Assembly (NCBI GenBank): GCA_016302015.1
Contig: JAEDOJ010000035.1
Coordinates: 1 to 10,267 of the forward strand
Origin: Oscillospiraceae bacterium
Lineage (GTDB): Bacteria > Bacillota_A > Clostridia > Oscillospirales > Oscillospiraceae
Direction of reading: 5' to 3'
DNA length: 10,267 nucleotides
In this document: piece after piece, positions 4,694 to 10,267 of the stretch
Layout of the letters: the number at the start of each line of letters is the position of its first letter
Numbering within the stretch: position 1 is the first letter of the stretch
Position numbers and translations under genes: made by a program
Notes under the pieces: model-generated
The model's database searches: none
What the model saw: only the letters and a program-made list of their open reading frames with translations
What the model was told of the DNA's origin: nothing

Positions 4694-5425
4694 ATGCCAT
4701 ATTTTTATTACGGAGTGGACTGGACGTATTTCATTCTGATTCTGCCCACGCTTCTGTTCGCTCTGTGGGCCAGCGCCCATGTAAACAATACCTTTAAAAA
4801 GTACAGCAATGTCCGCAACAGCCGGGGCATGACCGGGGCGGAGGCCGCTCAGGCGGTGCTTCGGGCCAACGGCGTCTACGGCGTCCGGGTTGAGCATGTC
4901 TCCGGCAATCTCACCGATCATTATGATCCCAAGTCCAATGTGATCCGTCTGTCGGATCAGGTCTACAACACAGCCACGCCTGCCGCCGTGGGAGTCGCCG
5001 CTCATGAGGCGGGCCACGCCGTCCAGTACGCCAGAGGGTATGCGCCCATCAAGATTCGGGCAGCCATTGTCAAGGCCACCAATATCGGCTCCATGCTGTC
5101 TATGCCGCTGGTGATTCTGGGCATTGTCATGATGTCCATCAGCTCTTTGGCCGCCTTCAGTCAGTTTTTCTACTATGTTGCCCTGTTCGGCGCCCTGTGC
5201 TATGGAATGTGTGTGATTTTCCAGTTGGTTACGCTGCCCACGGAGTTCAACGCCAGCCGTCGGGCGGTGACCGCCATTGAAAACTGCGGCCTGCTGACCG
5301 TGGAGGAGCAGCGGGGAGCCAGAAAGGTTCTGTCCGCCGCAGCCCTGACCTATGTGGCGGCGCTGGCCACCGCTCTGGCGCAGTTTATCCGATTGCTTTT
5401 GATTGTAAGCAGAAGAAGAGATTAA
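4694..5425 (+). CDS. yugP: YugP-type membrane zinc metallopeptidase
   Basis: A 243-residue protein of the putative neutral zinc metallopeptidase family (Pfam Zn_peptidase_2, B. subtilis YugP). Seen: an N-terminal membrane segment (about 9-29), a conserved RNSRGMTGAEAA region (41-52), LSDQVYNTATPAAVGVAAHEAGH with the HEAGH zinc motif (H104, E105, H108), membrane segments at about 133-152 and 157-180, and LPTEFNASRRA (181-191), whose E184 is the probable third zinc ligand. A final hydrophobic segment lies at about 214-237. The active site is likely close to the membrane; physiological substrates are not established. ATG 4694 is preceded by AAGGAGG, which overlaps the previous stop codon, so the two genes are probably co-translated. 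A strong terminator follows at 5433-5460. Confidence 0.92.
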   Translation: MPYFYYGVDWTYFILILPTLLFALWASAHVNNTFKKYSNVRNSRGMTGAEAAQAVLRANGVYGVRVEHVSGNLTDHYDPKSNVIRLSDQVYNTATPAAVGVAAHEAGHAVQYARGYAPIKIRAAIVKATNIGSMLSMPLVILGIVMMSISSLAAFSQFFYYVALFGALCYGMCVIFQLVTLPTEFNASRRAVTAIENCGLLTVEEQRGARKVLSAAALTYVAALATALAQFIRLLLIVSRRRD

Positions 5426-5432
5426 CAGCACG

Positions 5433-5460
5433 ACGGGGATCGAAGAGATCCCCGTTTTTT
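5433..5460 (+). terminator. Strong intrinsic terminator after the yugP-type gene
   Basis: ACGGGGATC (5433-5441) pairs perfectly with GATCCCCGT (5447-5455) around a 5-nt loop and runs into TTTTTT (5455-5460). It separates this operon from the next promoter at 5468. Confidence 0.93.
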
Positions 5461-5467
5461 CAATAGG

Positions 5468-5496
5468 TTGACTTTTGCTCCTGAATGTGCTACAGT
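5468..5496 (+). promoter_or_regulatory. Promoter of the ynbB-LtaS-like operon
   Basis: The -35 is TTGACT (5468-5473), the spacer is 17 nt ending TGTGC and the -10 is TACAGT (5491-5496). It directly follows the preceding terminator. It also shows that an in-frame ATG at 5485 lies upstream of the transcription start and cannot be the initiator. Confidence 0.78.
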
Positions 5497-5523
5497 TTGC
5501 CGGTAGAACTGCGTTTTTCCTGC

Positions 5524-5531
5524 AAAGGAGG
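5524..5531 (+). promoter_or_regulatory. Ribosome binding site that decides the ynbB start
   Basis: AAAGGAGG lies 7 nt before ATG 5539 and is close to a perfect match to the 16S rRNA tail; the upstream in-frame ATG 5485 has none. Confidence 0.85.
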
Positions 5532-5538
5532 AATTTAT

Positions 5539-6813
5539 ATGAAGGATATGTATCAAAAATTAGGCGTCAGCGGGCAGGTCTATGACTTTGGCCAGTCTGT
5601 ATTGGAGACGCTGAAGGATCGGTTCGCTGATATTGACGCCGTGGCGGAGTATAATCAGGCCAAGGTGATCCACGCAATGCAAAAGAACCGGGTCAATGCC
5701 GGCTGCTTTGCGGCCACCACCGGCTACGGCTATGACGATATGGGAAGAGACAATCTGGAGCGGGTTTATGCCGACACCTTCCATACGGAGGCGGCGCTGG
5801 TTCGCCCTCAGATCACCTGCGGCACCCATGCTTTGACGGTGGCGCTGTCCGCCAATCTCCTGCCCGGAGACGAGCTGCTCTCTCCCGTGGGCAGACCCTA
5901 CGACACCCTGGAGGAGGTCATCGGCATCCGTCCCTCCACCTGCTCTTTGATGGAATATGGCGTGACCTACCGTCAGGCAGACCTGAAGGAGGACGGCAGC
6001 TTTGACTATGACGCCATCCGGGGGGCGGTGAACGAAAAAACCAAGCTGGCTACCATTCAGCGCAGCAAGGGCTATGCCACCAGACCCACCTTCTCCGTCA
6101 AACAGATCGGAGAGCTGATTTCCTTTTTGAAATCCATCAAGCCGGATATTATCTGCATGGTGGATAACTGCTACGGCGAATTTGTGGAAACCATAGAGCC
6201 CAGCGACGTGGGGGCGGATATGATCGTGGGCAGTCTGATCAAGAACCCCGGCGGCGGTCTGGCGCCCATCGGCGGCTACATCTGCGGCAGGAAAGACCTG
6301 ATTCAGCGCTGCGCCTACCGCCTCTCCGCTCCCGGTCTGGGGCAGGAGGTCGGTGCGAACCTGGGCCTGATGCCTTCTCTGTATCAGGGCTTTTTCCTGG
6401 CGCCCACCGTGGTTTCCGGCGCGCTGAAGGGGGCAATTTTTGCCGCGAATCTCTACGAACGCATGGGCTTCCGTGTGGTGCCCAACGGCACGGAGTCCCG
6501 CCACGACATCATTCAGGCGGTGGAGCTGGGCAGCAGAGAGGGCATGATCGCCTTCTGCAAGGGAATTCAGGCGGCGGCTCCCGTGGACAGCTATGTAGAC
6601 CCTCTTCCCTGGGCAATGCCCGGCTACGAGGATGAGGTGATTATGGCGGCAGGAGCCTTTGTACAGGGCTCGTCCATTGAACTGTCTGCCGACGGCCCCA
6701 TCCGTCCTCCCTATGCGGTCTATTTTCAGGGCGGCCTGACCTGGGCTCATGCCAAGCTGGGCATTCTCATGTCCGTGCAGAAAATGGTGGACGCCGGACT
6801 GGCGTCCCTGTGA
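5539..6813 (+). CDS. ynbB: Methionine gamma-lyase family PLP enzyme (YnbB / COG4100, aluminium-resistance family)
   Basis: A 424-residue PLP-dependent enzyme of the Cys/Met-metabolism fold, Pfam Met_gamma_lyase. The family is called cystathionine beta-lyase-like, involved in aluminium resistance; its real substrate is unproven. Seen: NAGCFAATTGYGYDD (53-67), ITCGTHALTVAL (92-103), which matches the PLP phosphate-binding region, MVDNCYGEF (207-215) with D209 likely contacting the PLP ring nitrogen, and GSLIKNPGGGLAP (231-243) with K235 as the probable Schiff-base lysine. The C-terminal domain includes GYEDEVIMAAGAFVQGSSIELSADGPIRPP, cited here only as the region from about residue 370 to 400. 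Length is normal. The next gene starts 16 nt after its stop, so they form an operon. A role in methionine, cysteine or other thiol-amino-acid turnover is inferred. Confidence 0.93.
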   Translation: MKDMYQKLGVSGQVYDFGQSVLETLKDRFADIDAVAEYNQAKVIHAMQKNRVNAGCFAATTGYGYDDMGRDNLERVYADTFHTEAALVRPQITCGTHALTVALSANLLPGDELLSPVGRPYDTLEEVIGIRPSTCSLMEYGVTYRQADLKEDGSFDYDAIRGAVNEKTKLATIQRSKGYATRPTFSVKQIGELISFLKSIKPDIICMVDNCYGEFVETIEPSDVGADMIVGSLIKNPGGGLAPIGGYICGRKDLIQRCAYRLSAPGLGQEVGANLGLMPSLYQGFFLAPTVVSGALKGAIFAANLYERMGFRVVPNGTESRHDIIQAVELGSREGMIAFCKGIQAAAPVDSYVDPLPWAMPGYEDEVIMAAGAFVQGSSIELSADGPIRPPYAVYFQGGLTWAHAKLGILMSVQKMVDAGLASL

Positions 6814-6829
6814 CGGCGGGAGGCACGCT

Positions 6830-8860
6830 ATGAAAAAACTGCGTCTCTCTCTGTCCCGGCTCCGGAGGAACCGGTTCAAACGGGAATGGCTGATCCTTGT
6901 TTTCTGGGCGTATCTGATCTGGAATGAGCTGGTGGTGCGTTCCACCACCAACAAAGCCTTCTGGACGGACAGCCTGATCCTGATTGTGCTGTTTTCTCTG
7001 GTTGCGGCTCTGATTCTGTATACCCTGTGCAGCCTGTTTTCCACGAAGGTCAACCGGATCCTTGAACGAATCGCCGTGGTTGTGCTGTTTCTGTTCTATG
7101 CGTCCCAGTTGATCTATTATTACAAATTTCACTGCTTTTATAATGCCTATTCCATGGGCAACGGCGGGCAAATCGTGGAATTCTGGCAGATCATCCTCCA
7201 CGCCCTCTGGGTGAAGTTTCCCTCCCTCAGCGCATTGACCCTGGGTATGGCGGCGGTTCTGTTTTTCGGCAGCGCTTTTCAGGATTCCGCAATCCCTCGC
7301 TGGTATTTTCGGCTGATCTTCCCGGTGCTGGCCTTGGGGGTGCATTTTGGGACGGTTGCGCTTCTGCCCGCCTTCGGCATGGAATCCTCCGTGTCTGCCT
7401 ACCATGTTTATCACGATACCAACGACCTTCAGCAGGGGACGTACCGGCTGGGCATTTTGCCGGCCTTCCGGCTGGATGTGTTCCGGGGACTGTTTGGCTT
7501 TGAGGGCGGACGGCTGACGGAGCCGGAAAAGCCGGAGGATCTGCCCACCGCGCCCACCGAACCTCCCACGGAGGCGGTGACGGAGGCCACGGAGCCTCCT
7601 GTGGACACCTCTCCCAATTTGCTGGGCTTTGATTTTGAAGCCATGGCGGAAAGGGAGGAAAACCCCACGGTGGCCCAGCTTCACCGGTATTTCAGTCAGG
7701 CGGAGCCTACCAATAAAAACGAAAAAACCGGTCTGTTTGCGGGCTGCAACCTGATCCAGATTACGGCGGAGGGCTTTTCCTACCTTGCCATTGACCCGGA
7801 ATTGACTCCCACCTTGTATAAGCTGCAGACCCAGGGCTTCAATTTTACCAATTTTTACACCGCCTACTGGGGTGTATCCACCTCCGACGGGGAGTATGTG
7901 GCCTTAACCGGCACCATTCCCAAATCGGGAACCTGGAGCATGAGCGACACCCAGGACAAGGCCATGCCCCTGACCATGGCGCAGCAACTGAAGCATCTGG
8001 GCTACAGCGCCTATGGCTACCATAACCATTCCTCCACCTACTACCATCGGGATAAATCCCACCCGAATCTGGGCTATATTTTTAAAGCGGTAGGAAGGGG
8101 GCTGGAGGTAACCGACCAGTGGCCGGAATCCGACGTGGAGATGATCGATTTGTCCACGGGGGATTATGTAAACCAGGAACCCTTCCATGCCTACTATATG
8201 ACCGTGTCCGGCCATCTGGAGTACAACTTTGACGGAAATTCCATGGCCTATAAAAACCGGGAGCTGGTAGAGGACCTGCCCTACAGCGAGGCGGTCAAAG
8301 CCTATCTGGCCTGTCAGATCGAGCTGGATCGGGCGCTGGAGCTGTTGCTGCAGCGGCTGGAGGAGGCGGGAGTTCTGGAGAACACGGTGATTGTCCTGAC
8401 GGCTGACCACTACCCCTACGGCCTGACTGTGGAGGAGCAGAGCGAGCTGGCGGGGCACGAGCTGGATACCCGGTTCGAGCTTTATAAAAATGCCTGCTTG
8501 ATTTATAAGGAAGGCATGGAACCGGAGACGGTGGAGGAGCTGTGCTGCTCCATGGATTTGCTGCCGACCCTGTCCAATCTGTTTGGTCTGGAATTTGATT
8601 CCAGATTGTATATGGGTCACGATATTTTCTCCGACGCCCAGCCGCTGGTGGTCTTTGCCGACCGAAGCTGGCTGACGGACTTCGGCTCCTTCTACTCTTT
8701 GGACGAGACGGTTTGCAGCTTTGGGGAGACGGAATTGTCTCCGGAGGTCGTGCAGTATTACAATGCCGCCGTGTCAGACAAATTTCTGGTTTCCCAATGG
8801 ATTCTGGAGGAGGACTATTGGCGAATTCTCTTCGGAGACAATCTGCCTCCGGACGAATAA
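6830..8860 (+). CDS. LtaS-like membrane sulfatase-family protein (putative phosphoglycerol transferase)
   Basis: A 676-residue membrane protein with the layout of lipoteichoic acid synthases. There are about five N-terminal membrane segments (about 20-37, 47-69, 80-97, 132-149, 161-180), a linker rich in P, T and E (about 229-262), then an extracellular sulfatase/alkaline-phosphatase-fold domain (about 300-610). Likely catalytic residues by alignment with LtaS: E314 in ITAEGF, nucleophile T351 in GVSTSDGEY, H462 in TVSGHLEY, and D526-H527 in VLTADHYPYG. Such enzymes move glycerol-phosphate from phosphatidylglycerol to cell-surface polymers or glycolipids; the exact acceptor here is unknown. 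ATG 6830 is chosen because GGGAGG lies 6 nt upstream and a hydrophobic anchor with a basic N-terminus follows; an in-frame ATG at 6749 lies deep in the previous gene. It is the last gene of the operon. The hairpin at 8866-8898 lacks a U-run on this strand. Confidence 0.88.
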   Translation: MKKLRLSLSRLRRNRFKREWLILVFWAYLIWNELVVRSTTNKAFWTDSLILIVLFSLVAALILYTLCSLFSTKVNRILERIAVVVLFLFYASQLIYYYKFHCFYNAYSMGNGGQIVEFWQIILHALWVKFPSLSALTLGMAAVLFFGSAFQDSAIPRWYFRLIFPVLALGVHFGTVALLPAFGMESSVSAYHVYHDTNDLQQGTYRLGILPAFRLDVFRGLFGFEGGRLTEPEKPEDLPTAPTEPPTEAVTEATEPPVDTSPNLLGFDFEAMAEREENPTVAQLHRYFSQAEPTNKNEKTGLFAGCNLIQITAEGFSYLAIDPELTPTLYKLQTQGFNFTNFYTAYWGVSTSDGEYVALTGTIPKSGTWSMSDTQDKAMPLTMAQQLKHLGYSAYGYHNHSSTYYHRDKSHPNLGYIFKAVGRGLEVTDQWPESDVEMIDLSTGDYVNQEPFHAYYMTVSGHLEYNFDGNSMAYKNRELVEDLPYSEAVKAYLACQIELDRALELLLQRLEEAGVLENTVIVLTADHYPYGLTVEEQSELAGHELDTRFELYKNACLIYKEGMEPETVEELCCSMDLLPTLSNLFGLEFDSRLYMGHDIFSDAQPLVVFADRSWLTDFGSFYSLDETVCSFGETELSPEVVQYYNAAVSDKFLVSQWILEEDYWRILFGDNLPPDE

Positions 8861-8898
8861 AAAAACGGCAGCCGGCTCTGCAGAAGAGGCGGCTGCCG
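8859..8898 (-). terminator. Terminator of the hydrolase/membrane-protein pair, in the convergent gap
   Basis: CGGCAGCCG (8866-8874) pairs perfectly with CGGCTGCCG (8890-8898), with further pairing inside the loop (8876-8879 with 8885-8888). On the minus strand it is followed by a run of seven T (8865-8859) that overlaps the stop codon of the convergent LtaS-like gene. On the plus strand only CAGTTTGG follows, so plus-strand termination here is doubtful. Confidence 0.85.
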
Positions 8899-8946
8899 CA
8901 GTTTGGCAAGGAACGGGAAAAAGCGGAATGTCGGAAGCTGCAACGA

Positions 8947-9381
8947 TCATTTCGCATTCCGATAGGAAATCAAAATATGGCTCGGAGCAAATAAAAGGGA
9001 GGCAAGAATCAACGGCAGGGATCTGCTCATAATCCCGCTGAACAGAAACAGAATGGAGGGAATAACAGAAAGCGCCAACGCTCTGAAAACGCTGTTTTTC
9101 CGAAAACAAATGAGCCAAATGACACAGTAAAGCGTCACCAATATGGCGTCTGCAATCAGATACAGAGCAAATGCCTCGTCAGACCACCACCCGAACCAGG
9201 TTCCGGGGATATTAAAGATCATAAATCCGATGCAGCCGAATCGCCCTGTCTGTTCTATGCCCTCTACAAATTTGTTGTGCCATGGGTTGGCAAAGCCGTC
9301 TTTGCACCTCACTGCGAATACAATATTGGGAATCAAAATGACGCCAATAAAAATCAGACCATAAACATTCAACCATTCCAT
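8947..9381 (-). CDS. Small polytopic membrane protein, function unknown
   Basis: A 144-residue integral membrane protein that I cannot place in a characterised family. Hydrophobic segments lie at about 5-24, 46-63, 70-93, 99-117 and 121-138. Between the first two is a soluble loop with RCKDGFANPWHNKFVEGIEQTGRFG (about residues 25-49, given as its region), and INPG-like NIPGTWFGWWSDEAF (57-71) is a striking tryptophan-rich stretch. ATG 9381 is preceded by GGAGG (9392-9388) with a 6-nt spacer; an in-frame TTG at 9429 would extend it by 16 residues but lacks a ribosome binding site. It lies 44 nt downstream of the hydrolase gene on the same strand and ends before a strong terminator, so the two form an operon. 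Base composition is more AT-rich than the genes to its left. Confidence 0.75.
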   Translation of the reverse strand: MEWLNVYGLIFIGVILIPNIVFAVRCKDGFANPWHNKFVEGIEQTGRFGCIGFMIFNIPGTWFGWWSDEAFALYLIADAILVTLYCVIWLICFRKNSVFRALALSVIPSILFLFSGIMSRSLPLILASLLFAPSHILISYRNAK

Positions 9382-9425
9382 AGGATACCTCCAAAATCTG
9401 GGCTGGATCCGGACACAGGGCCTGC

Positions 9426-10157
9426 TCAATGCTTTCCGGAGCCTGCTGCATTCCCGACCATTTTTTTGAAATCCTCATGTAACAAAGCTTGATCCTCCGG
9501 GGAATAGTAAAAATGACCGGAAGTGGTTAATACTTTCACCGTTGTACAGGTGCTGCTTTTGAACAAGTCACAGCTTTTGGGAGAGACCATCTCGTCTTGC
9601 AAAGACAGATATACATGGGAGGGGACTGACAATTTCCCCAGAATTTTTCTTGTTTTTCGTATTTCGGCAAACAGCTCAAGATACCGTGAAATCCAACCGA
9701 GATATCGTAACATATGCCGGTCGCTTTCTATGCTGTACGCATTTTTTGCCGCAACAGCCCATTGGTCATCCGGCTGAATTTTTCCACGGAAAACGCACCA
9801 TACCGTTCTGAACAGTCTGCCGGTAACGTGCAGCTTGAACGGAACATTCAAAAGAAACAGCTCTGTGACCGGTTTTTCTATCGCCTCCTGTATGGCAAAC
9901 AGCGTTCCCATGGAATGCGCGGCGATCATCACACGGTCGTGGGTTTCCAATAAGTTATCAAGGGCATCCCGCACTTGTGCTTTCCATTCGGACATGGACG
10001 CCCGGGAAAAATCCTTCACGCTGCCGCCGTGTCCTTTCAGCAGTATGTTGCAGATAGACCAGTCGGAAGGAATAAACGGTAAAAAAGAATTGAAATGGTT
10101 CGGCGTTCCCAGAATGCCATGGATCAACAGAACCGCAACACGATTTTGACAGCTCAT
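9426..10157 (-). CDS. Alpha/beta hydrolase (lipase/carboxylesterase-like)
   Basis: A 243-residue cytoplasmic protein with the alpha/beta-hydrolase layout. Seen: the oxyanion region VLLIHGILGTPNHF (9-22), HG-containing KGHGGSV (41-47), the nucleophile elbow AHSMG with S82 (81-84 region), the probable acid D188 in SLQDEMVS, and the catalytic H215 in TTSGHFYYSPED. The triad order S-D-H and the length fit monoacylglycerol-lipase/carboxylesterase-like enzymes; the substrate is not predictable. No signal peptide is visible. ATG 10157 has GAGGAG about 12 nt upstream, a longer spacing than elsewhere in the window. It is first in an operon with the small membrane protein. Local GC is clearly lower than in the ynbB-LtaS-like operon (for example 25 of 60 bases at 9481-9540 against 37 of 60 at 8341-8400), which fits separate acquisition. 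Confidence 0.87.
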   Translation of the reverse strand: MSCQNRVAVLLIHGILGTPNHFNSFLPFIPSDWSICNILLKGHGGSVKDFSRASMSEWKAQVRDALDNLLETHDRVMIAAHSMGTLFAIQEAIEKPVTELFLLNVPFKLHVTGRLFRTVWCVFRGKIQPDDQWAVAAKNAYSIESDRHMLRYLGWISRYLELFAEIRKTRKILGKLSVPSHVYLSLQDEMVSPKSCDLFKSSTCTTVKVLTTSGHFYYSPEDQALLHEDFKKMVGNAAGSGKH

Positions 10158-10217
10158 CAGATTTTCAACTCCTCATTTTGCCAATTGCAAGGGGAAGCTC
10201 GCCCTGAAAAGGCAAAC

Positions 10218-10246
10218 ATAGTATAAAGGTGGAAATTTCAAGTAAA
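10218..10246 (-). promoter_or_regulatory. Probable promoter of the hydrolase operon
   Basis: On the minus strand the -35 is TTTACT (10246-10241), the spacer is 17 nt and the -10 is TACTAT (10223-10218). An overlapping TATACT (10225-10220) is an alternative -10. Neither has the TGTGC extension seen in four other promoters. The leader would be about 55 nt. Confidence 0.55.
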
Positions 10247-10267
10247 AGTCGTGGAAAGCTTACCCTA

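Noticed and set aside
3941..5431. Open frame of 496 codons on the minus strand opposite the TIGR04255 and yugP genes
   Set aside because: It spans two real genes and their intergenic gap, has no family resemblance and is explained by GC-biased third positions on the other strand.
5485..5538. Extended start for the ynbB gene at ATG 5485
   Set aside because: It lies upstream of the -10 box of the promoter and has no ribosome binding site.
6749..6829. Extended start for the LtaS-like gene at ATG 6749
   Set aside because: It lies inside the preceding gene, encodes no membrane-compatible leader and lacks a ribosome binding site; ATG 6830 has GGGAGG.
5560..7684. Long open frames on the minus strand opposite ynbB and the LtaS-like gene
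   Set aside because: Low-complexity H, Q, R and G-rich products with no motifs; the plus strand encodes well-conserved enzymes.
9382..9429. TTG start at 9429 for the small membrane protein, overlapping the hydrolase stop
   Set aside because: The 16 extra residues are not hydrophobic, while the ATG at 9381 has a well-placed GGAGG.
10170..10190. Small palindrome around CAATTG with flanking TTGC/GCAA in the hydrolase leader
   Set aside because: Too short to separate from chance; it has no second copy nearby and is not placed over the promoter.
1..10267. Search for CRISPR arrays, tRNA/rRNA genes, insertion-sequence ends, phage genes and toxin-antitoxin pairs
   Set aside because: No repeated spacer-like units, tRNA-like folds, transposase motifs or typical small toxin pairs were seen.

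Overview
The window looks like a chromosomal segment from a Gram-positive, Clostridia-type bacterium with a fairly high GC content, plausibly in the Oscillospirales. This placement is inferred from several things: the rpsO-pnp order, strong AGGAGG-type ribosome binding sites, sigma-A promoters with a Gram-positive TRTGn extended -10, the YugP, YnbB and COG2426 families typical of Firmicutes, and an LtaS-type sulfatase. No rRNA, tRNA, CRISPR array, insertion sequence or phage gene was seen. The coding regions are dense and no gene-free stretch exceeds 300 bases.

Layout. (1) 1-1502, minus strand: rpsO (ribosomal protein S15) with its own promoter and a structured leader, then an intrinsic terminator/attenuator, a long hairpin, and the 5' 313 codons of pnp (polynucleotide phosphorylase, running off the left edge). 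(2) 1516-2107, minus: a single COG2426-type small membrane protein with its own promoter and terminator. (3) 2139-3781, minus: a three-gene selenium/sulfur-trafficking operon made of a YedE-type transporter, a stand-alone TusA-like sulfur/selenium carrier and a DUF3343 protein. It has a near-consensus promoter and is translationally tight (1-nt gap, then ATGA overlap). (4) 3836-5460, plus: a divergent operon of a TIGR04255-family protein of unknown function and a YugP-type membrane zinc metallopeptidase, closed by a strong terminator. (5) 5468-8860, plus: an operon of a PLP-dependent methionine gamma-lyase-family (YnbB) enzyme and an LtaS/sulfatase-family membrane phosphoglycerol-transferase-like protein. 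(6) 8866-10246, minus: a lower-GC pair, an alpha/beta hydrolase followed by a small membrane protein of unknown function, convergent with (5) and ending at a hairpin that carries a U-tract only on the minus strand.

The most interesting signal is not a gene but the rpsO-pnp intercistronic RNA (944-1072). A long hairpin of about 75 nt holds, in its 3' arm, a perfect 9-base anti-Shine-Dalgarno against the pnp ribosome binding site. The long hairpin and the SD-sequestering hairpin share bases and cannot coexist, which suggests a bistable, processing-driven autoregulatory switch for PNPase. The rpsO leader also contains a 7-bp pairing that would sequester its own ribosome binding site, consistent with S15 autoregulation. 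Both are read from base complementarity only and have not been folded computationally.
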